From Solirubrobacterales bacterium (lineage in GTDB: Bacteria > Actinomycetota > Thermoleophilia > Solirubrobacterales > 70-9), in contig JASLIG010000058.1 in the NCBI GenBank assembly GCA_030152805.1, positions 1-20,212 of the forward strand: 20,212 nt of DNA, in the 5' to 3' direction. Positions 8,946-16,595 of this stretch are shown here, one piece after another. The translations under genes were made by a program, and so were the position numbers. The notes beneath the pieces are model-generated. The model was not told the DNA's origin and did not search any database. It worked only from the letters and a program-made list of their open reading frames with translations. The first letter of the stretch is position 1. Each line of letters opens with the position of its first letter.

Positions 8946-11900
8946 GTGGAGGGCGCCGAGGCCCTCACGGGGGGGCATGTAGAGGAGCGCGAGCTGACCA
9001 CGGAGATGCGCTCGTCGTATCTCGACTACGCGATGAGCGTGATCGTCGGGCGGGCGCTTCCCGATGTCCGCGACGGCCTCAAGCCGGTGCACCGCCGCGT
9101 GCTCTACGCGATGCACGACCTCGCCCTGCAGCCCAACCGGCCCTACCGCAAGTCGGCCTTCATCGTCGGCGAGGTGATGGGCAAGTACCACCCGCACGGC
9201 GACAGCGCGATCTACGACACGCTCGCCCGCATGGCGCAGGACTTCTCGCTGCGCTACATGCTCGTCGACGGCCAGGGCAACTTCGGCTCAATCGACGACG
9301 ATCCGCCCGCGGCGATGCGCTACTGCGTTACCGGCGATACGCGAGTCGCGACCACGCACGGCACCGTGCGAATCGACTCGATCGTCGAGGGGACCAAACC
9401 AAACTCCGACAACGAGGTCGATCTCGAGGTTTTGGACCGGCTTGCTCGCCCGGTGCGCGCTTCGCGACTGTTCCATTCCGGCGACCATCCGACGCTGTGC
9501 TTGCGAACCGCCCAGGGCCATGAGCTCACAGGAACTCACAACCATCCCCTCCTCTGCCTTGTCGACATGGCTGGCGTGCCTCTCCTCCTTTGGAAGCTAT
9601 TGGAGGAGATTCAGCCCGGCGATCGCGTGCTCGTCTCGCGAACGGCGCATGAGCCTGGCGAGGAGCTGAGCGACCGAGACGGTCAGCTCGCGCTCCTGGC
9701 CGGTGCTTTTGTCTCTGAGGGTTGGATCGGTCCTTCGCGAGCCGGTTTCAACAACGTCGACAAAGACTTCTTCGACGCGGTGCTCGCTGCCTACGACGCT
9801 GTCGTGGGCGGACGGCGCTACCTGGCTTCCCGCAAAATCGCGTCCGGGAGCGTTCTGCACGAGCTCGACGTACAGAACCTCTCTGCCCTTCATAGAAGTC
9901 CGCTCGCTGAGCTGACCGGACTCGCTCGGGAGAAGCGCGTTCCGGAGTTCGTCTGGCGCTCGTCCGGCGCCTTCAAGCGAACGTTCCTCCGCGCTCTCTT
10001 CACCGGCGACGGATCGTCCTCACGCTTGCCGCGCAACACGATTCAGATTTCCTACTCCACCTACAGCGAGCAGCTCGCGCGAGACGTACAGCTCCTCCTC
10101 CTCGAGTCCGGCGTCGTCTCGCGAATCTGCCGCTACGACAAGGGTGAGTTCAAGGTTGTGATCAGCAATCGCCGCGACGCGAGGCTCTTCTCCCTCAACG
10201 TCGGATTCTTGGGAGCGAAGCAGGAAAAGCTCGACCGCGACCTGGCGACGATCCCGATCAGCAGTCGTGCTCTCAGCCACGATCACGTGCCCTTCATGGC
10301 GGACTACATCCGCTCGGGTTGCGAATCGCGTTGGTCTGACCGGGACTGGCTGCGGCGCCACAACGTCGACCGGATCGAGCGTTGGGAGCAGGGCGGTACG
10401 GCGATCATGGAGCGGATCGCATCGCCGGAGGTTCGAAATGCGGTCGCGCCGCTCGTGACCGGCGACTACTTCTACGCCGAGGTGGAGTCCGTCGTCGACG
10501 CCGGCGTCCAGCCGGTCTACTCGATTCGCGTCGAGAGCGACGATCACTCGTTCCTCACGAACGGCTTCGTCAGCCACAACACCGAGGCTCGCCTGGCCCG
10601 GCTCTCTACCGAGATGCTGCGCGACATCGAGGCCGACACGGTCGAGTGGGGCCCGAACTACGACGAGTCCCAGCAGGAGCCGCTGGTCCTGCCGGCTCGC
10701 TTCCCCAACCTCCTCGTCAACGGCGCCGCCGGCATCGCGGTCGGGATGGCGACCAACATCCCGCCGCACAACCTCAGCGAGGCCGTCGGCACGGTCAAGG
10801 CCTACATCGCCAACCCCGGCATCGACCTGGCCGGCCTGATGGAGTACGTCAAAGGTCCCGACTTCCCCGGCGGCGGGATCATGAGCCCGGAAGGGATTCG
10901 CGACGCCTATGCCTCCGGCCGCGCTTCGGTGCGGATCCGTGCCCGCGCTCACGTCGAGCCGCTCAAGGGCGGCCGCGACGCGATCGTCGTCACCGAGCTG
11001 CCCTTCATGGTCAAGAAGGGCGGCGAAGGCGGCCTGATCACCAAGATCGCCGATCTGGTCCGCGACAAAAAGATCACCGGCATCTCCGACCTGCGCGACG
11101 AGTCCGACCGTTCCGGGATGCGGCTGGTGATCGAGACCAAGCGCGGCGGCGACCCGCCCGAGGTGGTGCTCAACCAGCTCTACAAGCGGACGGCGATGCA
11201 GAGCACTTTCGGCGTCAACATGGTCGCTCTCGTCGACGGTGTGCCGAAGACGCTCAGCCTCAAGGAGCTGATCGAGCACTACGTCAGCCACCAGCGCGAG
11301 GTGGTGATCCGCCGTACCCAGTTCGAGCTGCGCCGCGCCGAGGCCCGCGCCCACATCCTCGAGGGGCTGCTGATCGCGCTCGACAACCTCGACGCGGTGA
11401 TCGAGTTGATCCGCGGCTCCGCCGACACCGACGCGGCGAAGGCCGGCCTCGTCGAGCGCTTCTCGCTGTCGGAAGAGCAGGCGCAGGCGATCCTCGACAT
11501 GCGCCTCGCCCGCCTCACCGCGCTGGAGTCCGACAAGCTGCGCGAAGAGCACGAGGAACTCTCAAAGAGGATCGCCGAACTGCGCGAGATCCTCGGCGAC
11601 CCGGCGCGCATCGATGCCTTGATCGTCGAGGAGCTCGACGAAGTCGACAAGCGCTACGGCGACGATCGCCGCACCGAAATCACCCACTTCGAGGGCGACA
11701 TGAACATCGAGGACATGATCGCCGACCAGCAGATGGTGATCTCGATCACCCACTCCGGCTATGCCAAGCGCCTGCCGCTCGCCACCTATCGCCAGCAGCA
11801 TCGCGGCGGTCGCGGCGTGATGGGGATGGACCTCAAGGAGGACGACTACATCGAGCACCTGCACATCTGCTCGACCCACGACTTCCTGCTCTTCTTCACC

Positions 11901-12713
11901 AACCGCGGCAAGGTCTACCGGCTCAAGGTCTACGAGCTGCCCGAGGGGGCGCGCACAGCGAAAGGCCGCGCCCTCGTCAACGTCCTGCCCATGCGCGACG
12001 GCGAGAAGGTGACCGCCGTCATCCCCACCCGCGATTTCAGCGAGAACAAGTACCTCGTCTTCGCCACCGCCCAGGGCCTGGTCAAGAAGACTGAGTTCAA
12101 GGCCTACAACACGCCGATCCGGGCCGACGGAATCATCGCGATCAAGATCCGCGACTCCGACGAGCTCGTCCAGGTTCGTCTCACCTCGGGCGACGACGAC
12201 ATCCTGCTCGTCTCGAAGTCGGGACACGCTTCGCGCTTCTCCGAGGAGGCGGTGCGGCCGATGGGCCGCGACACCAGCGGCGTCAAGGGCATGAACGTCT
12301 CGGCCAAGGTCAACGGTGAACCCAACCGGGTGCTGGCGATGGACGTGGCTCGGGACGACTCCGAGCTCTTCGTCGTCACCGAGAACGGCTACGGCAAGCG
12401 CACCTCGGTCTCGGAGTACCCGGTCAAGGGTCGCGGCACGAAGGGCGTCCTAACGGCCAAGCTGACCGAAAAGAAGGGCGGCCTCGCCGGAGCCCTGATC
12501 GTCCGCGAGCACCAGGACCTCCTCTTCATCTCCCAGAACGGCATGGTCCAACGCACCGAAGCCGGCGGCATCTCCCAGATGGGCCGGCCGACGCAGGGCG
12601 TCAAAGTGATGAACATGAAGGACGACGACTGCGTGTCGGCGGTCGCTCTGGTGGTCGATGATGATTCGGGTGAAGCTGGGGACGAGGGTCAGGAGCAGCT
12701 TCCAGAGGGGTAG
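8946..12713 (+). CDS. gyrA: DNA gyrase subunit A, intein-containing precursor
   Basis: A 1255-residue precursor; removal of residues 127-545 would leave an 836-residue GyrA. GyrA cleaves and religates DNA and wraps it through its C-terminal beta-pinwheel. The N-extein has the helix-turn-helix region YHPHGDSAIYDTLARMAQD and ends AAMRY, where Y126 is the catalytic tyrosine. The C-extein resumes TEARLARLSTEM. The C-terminal domain has a degenerate GyrA box, QQHRGGRG at about 950-957 (consensus QRRGGKG), and blades such as LLFISQNGMVQRT. The quinolone-determining serine and aspartate (HPHGDSAIYD) are wild-type. The tail is acidic (VVDDDSGEAGDEGQEQLPEG). The start is GTG 8946 after GGGGGG (8933-8938). 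A palindromic element begins 3 bp after its stop. Confidence 0.97.
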   Translation: MEGAEALTGGHVEERELTTEMRSSYLDYAMSVIVGRALPDVRDGLKPVHRRVLYAMHDLALQPNRPYRKSAFIVGEVMGKYHPHGDSAIYDTLARMAQDFSLRYMLVDGQGNFGSIDDDPPAAMRYCVTGDTRVATTHGTVRIDSIVEGTKPNSDNEVDLEVLDRLARPVRASRLFHSGDHPTLCLRTAQGHELTGTHNHPLLCLVDMAGVPLLLWKLLEEIQPGDRVLVSRTAHEPGEELSDRDGQLALLAGAFVSEGWIGPSRAGFNNVDKDFFDAVLAAYDAVVGGRRYLASRKIASGSVLHELDVQNLSALHRSPLAELTGLAREKRVPEFVWRSSGAFKRTFLRALFTGDGSSSRLPRNTIQISYSTYSEQLARDVQLLLLESGVVSRICRYDKGEFKVVISNRRDARLFSLNVGFLGAKQEKLDRDLATIPISSRALSHDHVPFMADYIRSGCESRWSDRDWLRRHNVDRIERWEQGGTAIMERIASPEVRNAVAPLVTGDYFYAEVESVVDAGVQPVYSIRVESDDHSFLTNGFVSHNTEARLARLSTEMLRDIEADTVEWGPNYDESQQEPLVLPARFPNLLVNGAAGIAVGMATNIPPHNLSEAVGTVKAYIANPGIDLAGLMEYVKGPDFPGGGIMSPEGIRDAYASGRASVRIRARAHVEPLKGGRDAIVVTELPFMVKKGGEGGLITKIADLVRDKKITGISDLRDESDRSGMRLVIETKRGGDPPEVVLNQLYKRTAMQSTFGVNMVALVDGVPKTLSLKELIEHYVSHQREVVIRRTQFELRRAEARAHILEGLLIALDNLDAVIELIRGSADTDAAKAGLVERFSLSEEQAQAILDMRLARLTALESDKLREEHEELSKRIAELREILGDPARIDALIVEELDEVDKRYGDDRRTEITHFEGDMNIEDMIADQQMVISITHSGYAKRLPLATYRQQHRGGRGVMGMDLKEDDYIEHLHICSTHDFLLFFTNRGKVYRLKVYELPEGARTAKGRALVNVLPMRDGEKVTAVIPTRDFSENKYLVFATAQGLVKKTEFKAYNTPIRADGIIAIKIRDSDELVQVRLTSGDDDILLVSKSGHASRFSEEAVRPMGRDTSGVKGMNVSAKVNGEPNRVLAMDVARDDSELFVVTENGYGKRTSVSEYPVKGRGTKGVLTAKLTEKKGGLAGALIVREHQDLLFISQNGMVQRTEAGGISQMGRPTQGVKVMNMKDDDCVSAVALVVDDDSGEAGDEGQEQLPEG
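9324..10580 (+). mobile_element. GyrA intein with LAGLIDADG homing endonuclease
   Basis: An in-frame intein of 419 residues (precursor 127-545). It starts with Cys127 directly after catalytic Tyr126 and ends with VSHN before extein Thr546. Splicing block A is CVTGDTRVATTHG. Block B is TGTHNHPLLCLVD (about 195-207) with the TxxH pattern. The C-terminal blocks are VYSIRVESDDHSFLTNGFVSHN, with the penultimate His and final Asn. The two endonuclease LAGLIDADG helices are LALLAGAFVSEG (248-259, acidic E258) and FLRALFTGDGS (347-357, acidic D355), so the homing nuclease looks intact. Length, insertion point and wording closely resemble the mycobacterial GyrA inteins (M. leprae, and the M. xenopi mini-intein). 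Third codon positions are noticeably more A/T-rich than in the exteins. Confidence 0.95.
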
Positions 12714-12716
12714 GTA

Positions 12717-12848
12717 GGTCGGTGGGTTTGGGGTTGGGAGTTCCCATGCGCCGCCCTGCGGCCGGCGCAGATTTGCTGTCGCTTCGCGACTGAGAACAAC
12801 TCTGCGGAGCTGCTTCGCAAGGAACTCCCAACCCCAAACCCACCGACC
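12717..12848. repeat. Palindromic cloverleaf element 1 (28-bp arms)
   Basis: Perfect 28-bp inverted arms (12717-12744 and 12821-12848) enclose 76 nt with three smaller hairpins: TGCGCCG/CGGCGCA (12747-12753/12763-12769), GTCGC-TTC-GCGAC (12778-12790) and GCGGA/TTCGC (about 12804-12818). Reading on the minus strand, the core at 12799-12826 is identical over 28 nt to 13019-13046 of element 2. The left arm starts 3 bp after the gyrA stop. No T-run follows either arm. This may be a non-autonomous repeat, a structured 3' end for gyrA, or both. Confidence 0.8.
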
Positions 12849-12997
12849 CCTCCGATTCGGAGAGCTCTGAAGCTGAGTCCGCAGATCCAACCGGTTTGCG
12901 TCAAAGGGTGACCGTGACGCTTGGTCCCGAGCTTGCTCAGGACGGAGGCGATCGCGCTTCCGCTCCTCGGAGCACCAGTAACTGTCCGAGCTATGAG
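12849..12997. other. Non-coding spacer between palindromic elements
   Basis: These 149 bp hold no credible gene. They contain only short self-complementary stretches: CTCCG-ATT-CGGAG (12850-12862), a GTCC/GAGC...GCTC/GGAC hairpin (12924-12943) and GCTCC-TC-GGAGC (12962-12973). Open frames crossing here run through the flanking palindromes and translate repeat sequence, so I do not call them. With the two elements it makes up the 410-bp gap between the convergent genes gyrA and the HNH gene. Confidence 0.6.
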
Positions 12998-13124
12998 GGA
13001 GGGAGACGAGGGCTTGACAGTTCCTTGCGAAGCAGCTCCGCAGAGTGATGCGTTGCCGCGAAGCGGCACTAAATCGCAGGGCGCGAAGCGCCCGTTGGGA
13101 ACTGTCAAGCCCTCGTCTCCCTCC
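12998..13124. repeat. Palindromic cloverleaf element 2 (27-bp arms)
   Basis: Perfect 27-bp inverted arms (12998-13024 and 13098-13124) enclose 73 nt. Inside are TGCCGC-GAA-GCGGCA (13054-13068) and GGGCGC-GAA-GCGCCC (13079-13093), plus the TTGCGAAGCAGCTCCGCAG segment (13026-13044) shared inverted with element 1. Three GCGAAGC heptamers occur (13027, 13058 and 13083). The right arm ends on the last base of the HNH stop codon. The outer arm sequence differs from element 1 except for the six inner bases AGTTCC, yet pairing is perfect in both. Confidence 0.8.
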
Positions 13125-13630
13125 TACGCGGCCGCGGGCAAATATTGCTGCCACGCCGCCGGAATCGACGGACTCGCCACCTGGATGAACACCGTCGGCC
13201 CCGGCGCCTTAGGCGACTTCTTGGGGTGCATGTGGATCTCGCGGGGGAGGCGGTTGCCCTTGCGGCGGTTGCAGGAGGCGCAGGCGGCGACGATGTTCTC
13301 CCAGACGGATTTGCCGCCGCGGCTGCGGGGGATGACGTGGTCGACGGTGAGGCCGGATTTGCGCGAGCCGCAGTACTGGCAGGTCCAGGAGTCGCGGGCG
13401 AGGACGGCGCGGCGGGTGATCTTGCGGCGGTGCGCTTCGCGGGGTATCCGCACGTAGCTGACCAGGCGGATCACGTCGGGGCGCTCCATCGTCATGTGCT
13501 CGGAGTGGATCGCTCCCTCGCGGCGCTCGAGCAGCTCGGCCTTTTCCTTGAGCAGCAGCACGGCAGCGCGTCTCAACGTGCATACGTTGATTGGCTCATA
13601 CGTTGCGTTGAGTACGAGCACGCGTGCCAT
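13124..13630 (-). CDS. HNH endonuclease family protein
   Basis: A 168-residue HNH-fold protein. The zinc-knuckle pair C84-x2-C87 (CQYCG) and C117-x2-C120 (CASCN) flank the nuclease core DHVIPRSRGG (D97, H98) and N112 (VWENIV). The N-terminus MARVLVLNATYEPINVCTLRRAAVLLL is characteristic of a widely conserved stand-alone actinobacterial HNH family of unknown physiological role. It lacks the partners of a restriction system or phage module in this window. It is the last gene of the leftward CARDB-pheA-HNH group, 27 bp after pheA. The stop codon touches palindromic element 2. Nuclease activity is predicted from the intact motif; the substrate is unknown. Confidence 0.88.
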   Translation of the reverse strand: MARVLVLNATYEPINVCTLRRAAVLLLKEKAELLERREGAIHSEHMTMERPDVIRLVSYVRIPREAHRRKITRRAVLARDSWTCQYCGSRKSGLTVDHVIPRSRGGKSVWENIVAACASCNRRKGNRLPREIHMHPKKSPKAPGPTVFIQVASPSIPAAWQQYLPAAA

Positions 13631-13657
13631 GTTGCTGGGGAATTCTACGCAGGCGAC

Positions 13658-14494
13658 CTACTGCGTCGGGTACGAACCGAGAATTCGAACCGATTCCGCC
13701 TTGCCGCGCAGCGCCTCCACGGCCTCGCCGACGGCCGGCTCGGAGAGCGCCCCTTCGAGGTCGCAGAAGAACATGTAGCGGCCCAGTTCCAGCCGCAGCG
13801 GCCGCGACTCGATCCGGCTCAGGTTGACCTCGCGGCTGGAGAACTCCCGCAGGGCGTTGACCAGGGCGCCAGGATGGTCTTCGCCCAGCTCCGAGAAGAC
13901 CAGCGAGGTCTTCCAGGCCTGGCCGACCTCCGGCTCGGTCCCCTCCCGGGCGATCCAGACGAAGCGGGTGACGTTGTTGGCCTCGTCCTCTATGCCTTCC
14001 CGCAGGATCGCGCAGCCGTAGAGCGCCGCCGCCGCCTGGGCGCCGATCGCGGCCCAGGGAGCATCGGACTCGCGGACCAGCTTCACCGCCGCCGCGGTGC
14101 TCTCGACGCTCTGCCGCTCCGCCTGGGGGAGGTGCTCGCGCAGGAATCGCGCGCATTGGGCCAGTGGCTGTGGGTGGGAGACGACGGTCTGCACCATGCC
14201 CAACTCGAGCGGCTCACGGGCGATCAGCATCGCCCGTACGGCGAAGTCGTGCTCGCCGACGATCGTCACCCCGGGTGTGTCGAAGGCGAGCGTGTCGAGG
14301 GTGCTGCGCACCGAGCCCTCGATCGAGTTCTCGAAGGGCACCAGCGCCCGCTCGGCCTCACCGCGCTCGACCGCGAGGATCGCGTCGGCGACCGTCGGCG
14401 TGCGCAGGGGCTCAAAGTCCGCGCCCGCGCCGAGCGCCTCGCCCAGCGCGTCCTCGGTGAAGGTCCCCGCCGGCCCCAGATAGGCGATCCGCAC
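13658..14494 (-). CDS. pheA: Prephenate dehydratase
   Basis: A 278-residue monofunctional prephenate dehydratase converting prephenate to phenylpyruvate, the committed step to phenylalanine, in the cytosol. The catalytic region shows MRIAYLGPAGTFTEDAL at the start, VPFENSIEGSV (52-62) and the TRF motif within NNVTRFVWIA (176-178, with the catalytic Thr). The C-terminal ACT domain retains GALV (209-212) and ESRP (229-232), the residues associated with phenylalanine feedback binding, so allosteric inhibition is expected. There is no fused chorismate mutase, as in Gram-positives. The start is GTG 14492-14494. Spacing of 29 bp from the upstream CARDB-type gene and 27 bp to the HNH gene suggests co-transcription without an obvious functional link. 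Confidence 0.95.
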   Translation of the reverse strand: MRIAYLGPAGTFTEDALGEALGAGADFEPLRTPTVADAILAVERGEAERALVPFENSIEGSVRSTLDTLAFDTPGVTIVGEHDFAVRAMLIAREPLELGMVQTVVSHPQPLAQCARFLREHLPQAERQSVESTAAAVKLVRESDAPWAAIGAQAAAALYGCAILREGIEDEANNVTRFVWIAREGTEPEVGQAWKTSLVFSELGEDHPGALVNALREFSSREVNLSRIESRPLRLELGRYMFFCDLEGALSEPAVGEAVEALRGKAESVRILGSYPTQ

Positions 14495-14523
14495 GCTAGG
14501 ACCTGTTCCGCCGCACGGCCCGC

Positions 14524-15558
14524 CTATTCGAAGGCGACCGTGTAGCTGGCTTCGTTGTTTTCAGAGACCTGCTCGCCGGGCACCGTGTCGACTTTGACTT
14601 CCAGCGCGACTTCACCGCTCGGCGCCGGGGTCAGCGGGATCGAGACGGTCTGCGATTCCCCCGCGCCGATGCTGTCGATCGTCCCCTCCAGCGTGCTGCC
14701 GCCGCTGACCGTGACCGAGACGCTGATCCCGTTCTCGGTCGATTCGCCCTGGTTGGCGACTTCGACTTCGACTTCGGGCGCACCTTCGCTGATCACCGAG
14801 GTCGTCGATTCTGCCGTCAGCGCGGTGCCGTCGACGCTCGTGCCGATCAGGCCGAGCCCGTGAATGCGGGCCGTTTCACCACTGCCACCGCTCACGGTGC
14901 TCAGCGCGGAGCTCACTTCGCTTTCGTCGAGCCACCTGGTTTCGTCGGCCAGGAAGACGCTCTTCGGCACGTCGGAACCCTCGATGCCGTTGGCGGCGAG
15001 CACCGCGTCGATCTCCGGCCGGGTGACCGCGGCGTAGAGCTCGTCGCTCGCCAGCAGCCTGCGCATCTGCTTGGCGACCGCTTTCATCGCCGCCTCGGAG
15101 CCGACGTCGCCGAGCGCCGTGCTCATCTTTTCGGCGATTTCGTTCATCGCGCTGGCGCGCAGCTCGTAGACCAGTTCGAGCGAGGTCTGGGCGTGGCTCA
15201 TGTCGCCGGGGGTGTCGAGCCCGTCGACGCGGCTGGCGTAGTTGTCCATCGCGCTGCGGTCGGCGCTGACCTGGGTGGTGAATTCGGTGACCGAGAGGCC
15301 GCCCGGGTCCGAGAGCTTGTCGAAGAAGGCCTTGCTCGTCTGATCGGTCTCTTCGACGATCTGGCTGACGTTGCGCGCGTAATCGCTGAGCGCGCGGTTC
15401 TTGCGCGCGTCGAGGCAGCCCTTGACGCCGAGCACGATCAGGATCAACACGATCAGCCCGCCGCCGAGCGCCAGGCCACGCCGCAGCAGGATCTGCTGAC
15501 GTTCGGGGCGGCGACGCGGCCGCGCACGGCGCGGCCGGGGTGAGCTGGAATCCTCCAA
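14524..15558 (-). CDS. Single-TM protein with extracytoplasmic CARDB-like domain
   Basis: A 344-residue protein of unknown function. An Arg/Pro-rich cytoplasmic N-terminus (1-27) precedes one transmembrane helix (about 29-46, LALGGGLIVLILIVLGVKG). A helical, probably extracytoplasmic region (50-200) follows. A C-terminal beta-rich segment (about 250-344) has CARDB/APHP-like features: VEVEVANQGESTENGISVSV, GESQTVSIPLTP and VPGEQVSENNEASYTV. The start is TTG 15556-15558, the only one giving the basic N-terminus; no Shine-Dalgarno is seen. It is divergent from the kinase gene, with 56 bp between preferred starts. Homologues next to origin-proximal kinase/FHA clusters would hint at a cell-envelope role, but nothing in the sequence fixes one. 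Confidence 0.8.
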   Translation of the reverse strand: MEDSSSPRPRRARPRRRPERQQILLRRGLALGGGLIVLILIVLGVKGCLDARKNRALSDYARNVSQIVEETDQTSKAFFDKLSDPGGLSVTEFTTQVSADRSAMDNYASRVDGLDTPGDMSHAQTSLELVYELRASAMNEIAEKMSTALGDVGSEAAMKAVAKQMRRLLASDELYAAVTRPEIDAVLAANGIEGSDVPKSVFLADETRWLDESEVSSALSTVSGGSGETARIHGLGLIGTSVDGTALTAESTTSVISEGAPEVEVEVANQGESTENGISVSVTVSGGSTLEGTIDSIGAGESQTVSIPLTPAPSGEVALEVKVDTVPGEQVSENNEASYTVAFE

Positions 15559-15614
15559 GAAGCAGGGAGTATGTCGCAGGAGGAAGCGGATTCGCGGCGA
15601 AGTCGAGGAGTGCA

Positions 15615-16535
15615 GTGGTCGGTTCGCTTGTCCTCAATCGCTTCCTGATCGAGCGCCGCATCGGCGGCGGCGGCTTCGGCACCGTGTACGAGGCGTGGGA
15701 CGGGCGGCTCGAGCGCCCGGTCGCGGTCAAGGCGATCGAGTCGGCTGCGTCGCCCGGATCCGAGCGCGTGCTGCGCGAGGCGCAGGCGGCGGCGCGGCTC
15801 AATCACCCCGGCATCGTCACGCTGTATGAGATGGGTGAGGAGGACGGCAACGCACTGCTCGTCACCGAGCTGGTCGACGGCTCGACCCTGGCCCAGCTCA
15901 ACCGCGAAGGCACGCTCAGCGACCGCGAGATCGGCGACCTCGGCGCCGATCTCTGCGAGGCGCTGGACCACGCCCACGAGCGCTCCGTCGTCCACCGCGA
16001 CGTCAAGCCGCAGAACGTGCTCGTCACCGACGGCGGCGAGCCCCGAGCCAAGCTGATGGACTTTGGCGTCGCCCGCCTCACCGACGCCGCCGCGCTGACC
16101 GCCCCGGGCGACGTAGTCGGCACGCTCGCCTACATGGCGCCCGAGCAGGCCGAGGGTCGCGCCGCCGGCCCCGAGGCAGACATCTACGCGCTGGCGCTGA
16201 TGCTGTATGAGAGCTGGAGCGGCGAGCACCCGACCCGGCGCGCCACCCCGGCGGCAACCGCCCGGGCGATCGGCGCCCGGATGCGACCGCTGCGCCGCCT
16301 GCGTCCCGATCTGCCCCGCGAGCTCTGCGACAGCGTCGACGCTTGCCTGCAGAGCCGCCCGGATCGACGGCCGTCGCTGGAGGAACTGGGCGGCGCGATC
16401 GAAGGCTCGCTCGATCTGCTCGCCGAGCACCCGCTGCGCCCCGAGCGCTCGCTCCCCCTGCGCCTCGGAGCCCTCGCCCTCGCCGCCGCCCTCGGGGCCT
16501 GGCTCGCGATCGGTCACGGCGTCCTGCTCCCGTAG
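15615..16535 (+). CDS. Ser/Thr protein kinase, Hanks-type, C-terminal TM
   Basis: A eukaryotic-like Ser/Thr kinase of 306 residues. All catalytic motifs are intact: glycine loop IGGGGFGTVY (16-25), lysine in AVKAI (K39), HRDVKPQN (127-134), DFGVARL (149-155) and APEQ (175-178). One C-terminal transmembrane helix (about 282-302, RLGALALAAALGAWLAIGHG) anchors it, with almost nothing beyond. There is therefore no PASTA or other sensor domain, unlike PknB. I prefer GTG 15615 because it follows GAGGAG (15605-15610) and gives the usual MVGSLVLNRFLIERRIG start. A GTG at 15540 is in frame but would overlap the divergent gene. It heads the fhaA-fhaB-PP2C-SEDS operon, so likely substrates are the FHA proteins and wall-growth factors. 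Confidence 0.93.
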   Translation: MVGSLVLNRFLIERRIGGGGFGTVYEAWDGRLERPVAVKAIESAASPGSERVLREAQAAARLNHPGIVTLYEMGEEDGNALLVTELVDGSTLAQLNREGTLSDREIGDLGADLCEALDHAHERSVVHRDVKPQNVLVTDGGEPRAKLMDFGVARLTDAAALTAPGDVVGTLAYMAPEQAEGRAAGPEADIYALALMLYESWSGEHPTRRATPAATARAIGARMRPLRRLRPDLPRELCDSVDACLQSRPDRRPSLEELGGAIEGSLDLLAEHPLRPERSLPLRLGALALAAALGAWLAIGHGVLLP

Positions 16536-16595
16536 GATTCGGGCCGGTTTCCCCACCACCAAGGGCGCCCGCCCGCCCGCGAAAAGGAGCCACCG

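Noticed and set aside
9177..9227. Quinolone-resistance substitutions in GyrA
   Set aside because: The HPHGDSAIYD region keeps the sensitive-type serine and aspartate, so no resistance allele is indicated.
12924..12976. tRNA-like appearance ending in GGAGCACCA between the palindromes
   Set aside because: No T-loop (GGTTCGA-type), no anticodon arm and no matching acceptor stem; only short chance hairpins.
12450..13154. Long minus-strand open frames over the gyrA 3' end and the intergenic repeats
   Set aside because: They are antisense to gyrA and run through both palindromes. No recognisable protein features; G+C-rich DNA commonly gives such shadows.
12921..13457. Open frame of 178 codons (plus strand) crossing element 2 and the HNH gene
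   Set aside because: It translates the palindrome and the antisense of the HNH gene. It has no Shine-Dalgarno or family features, and codon use follows the other strand's gene.
13576..13608. Direct repeat CATACGTTG twice near the HNH start
   Set aside because: It lies inside the conserved N-terminal coding segment (NATYEPINVC), so codons explain it; only two short copies.
15540..15614. Upstream GTG (15540) as the kinase start
   Set aside because: It adds 25 residues not typical of the family, lacks a Shine-Dalgarno and overlaps the divergent gene; GTG 15615 follows GAGGAG and gives the standard N-terminus.
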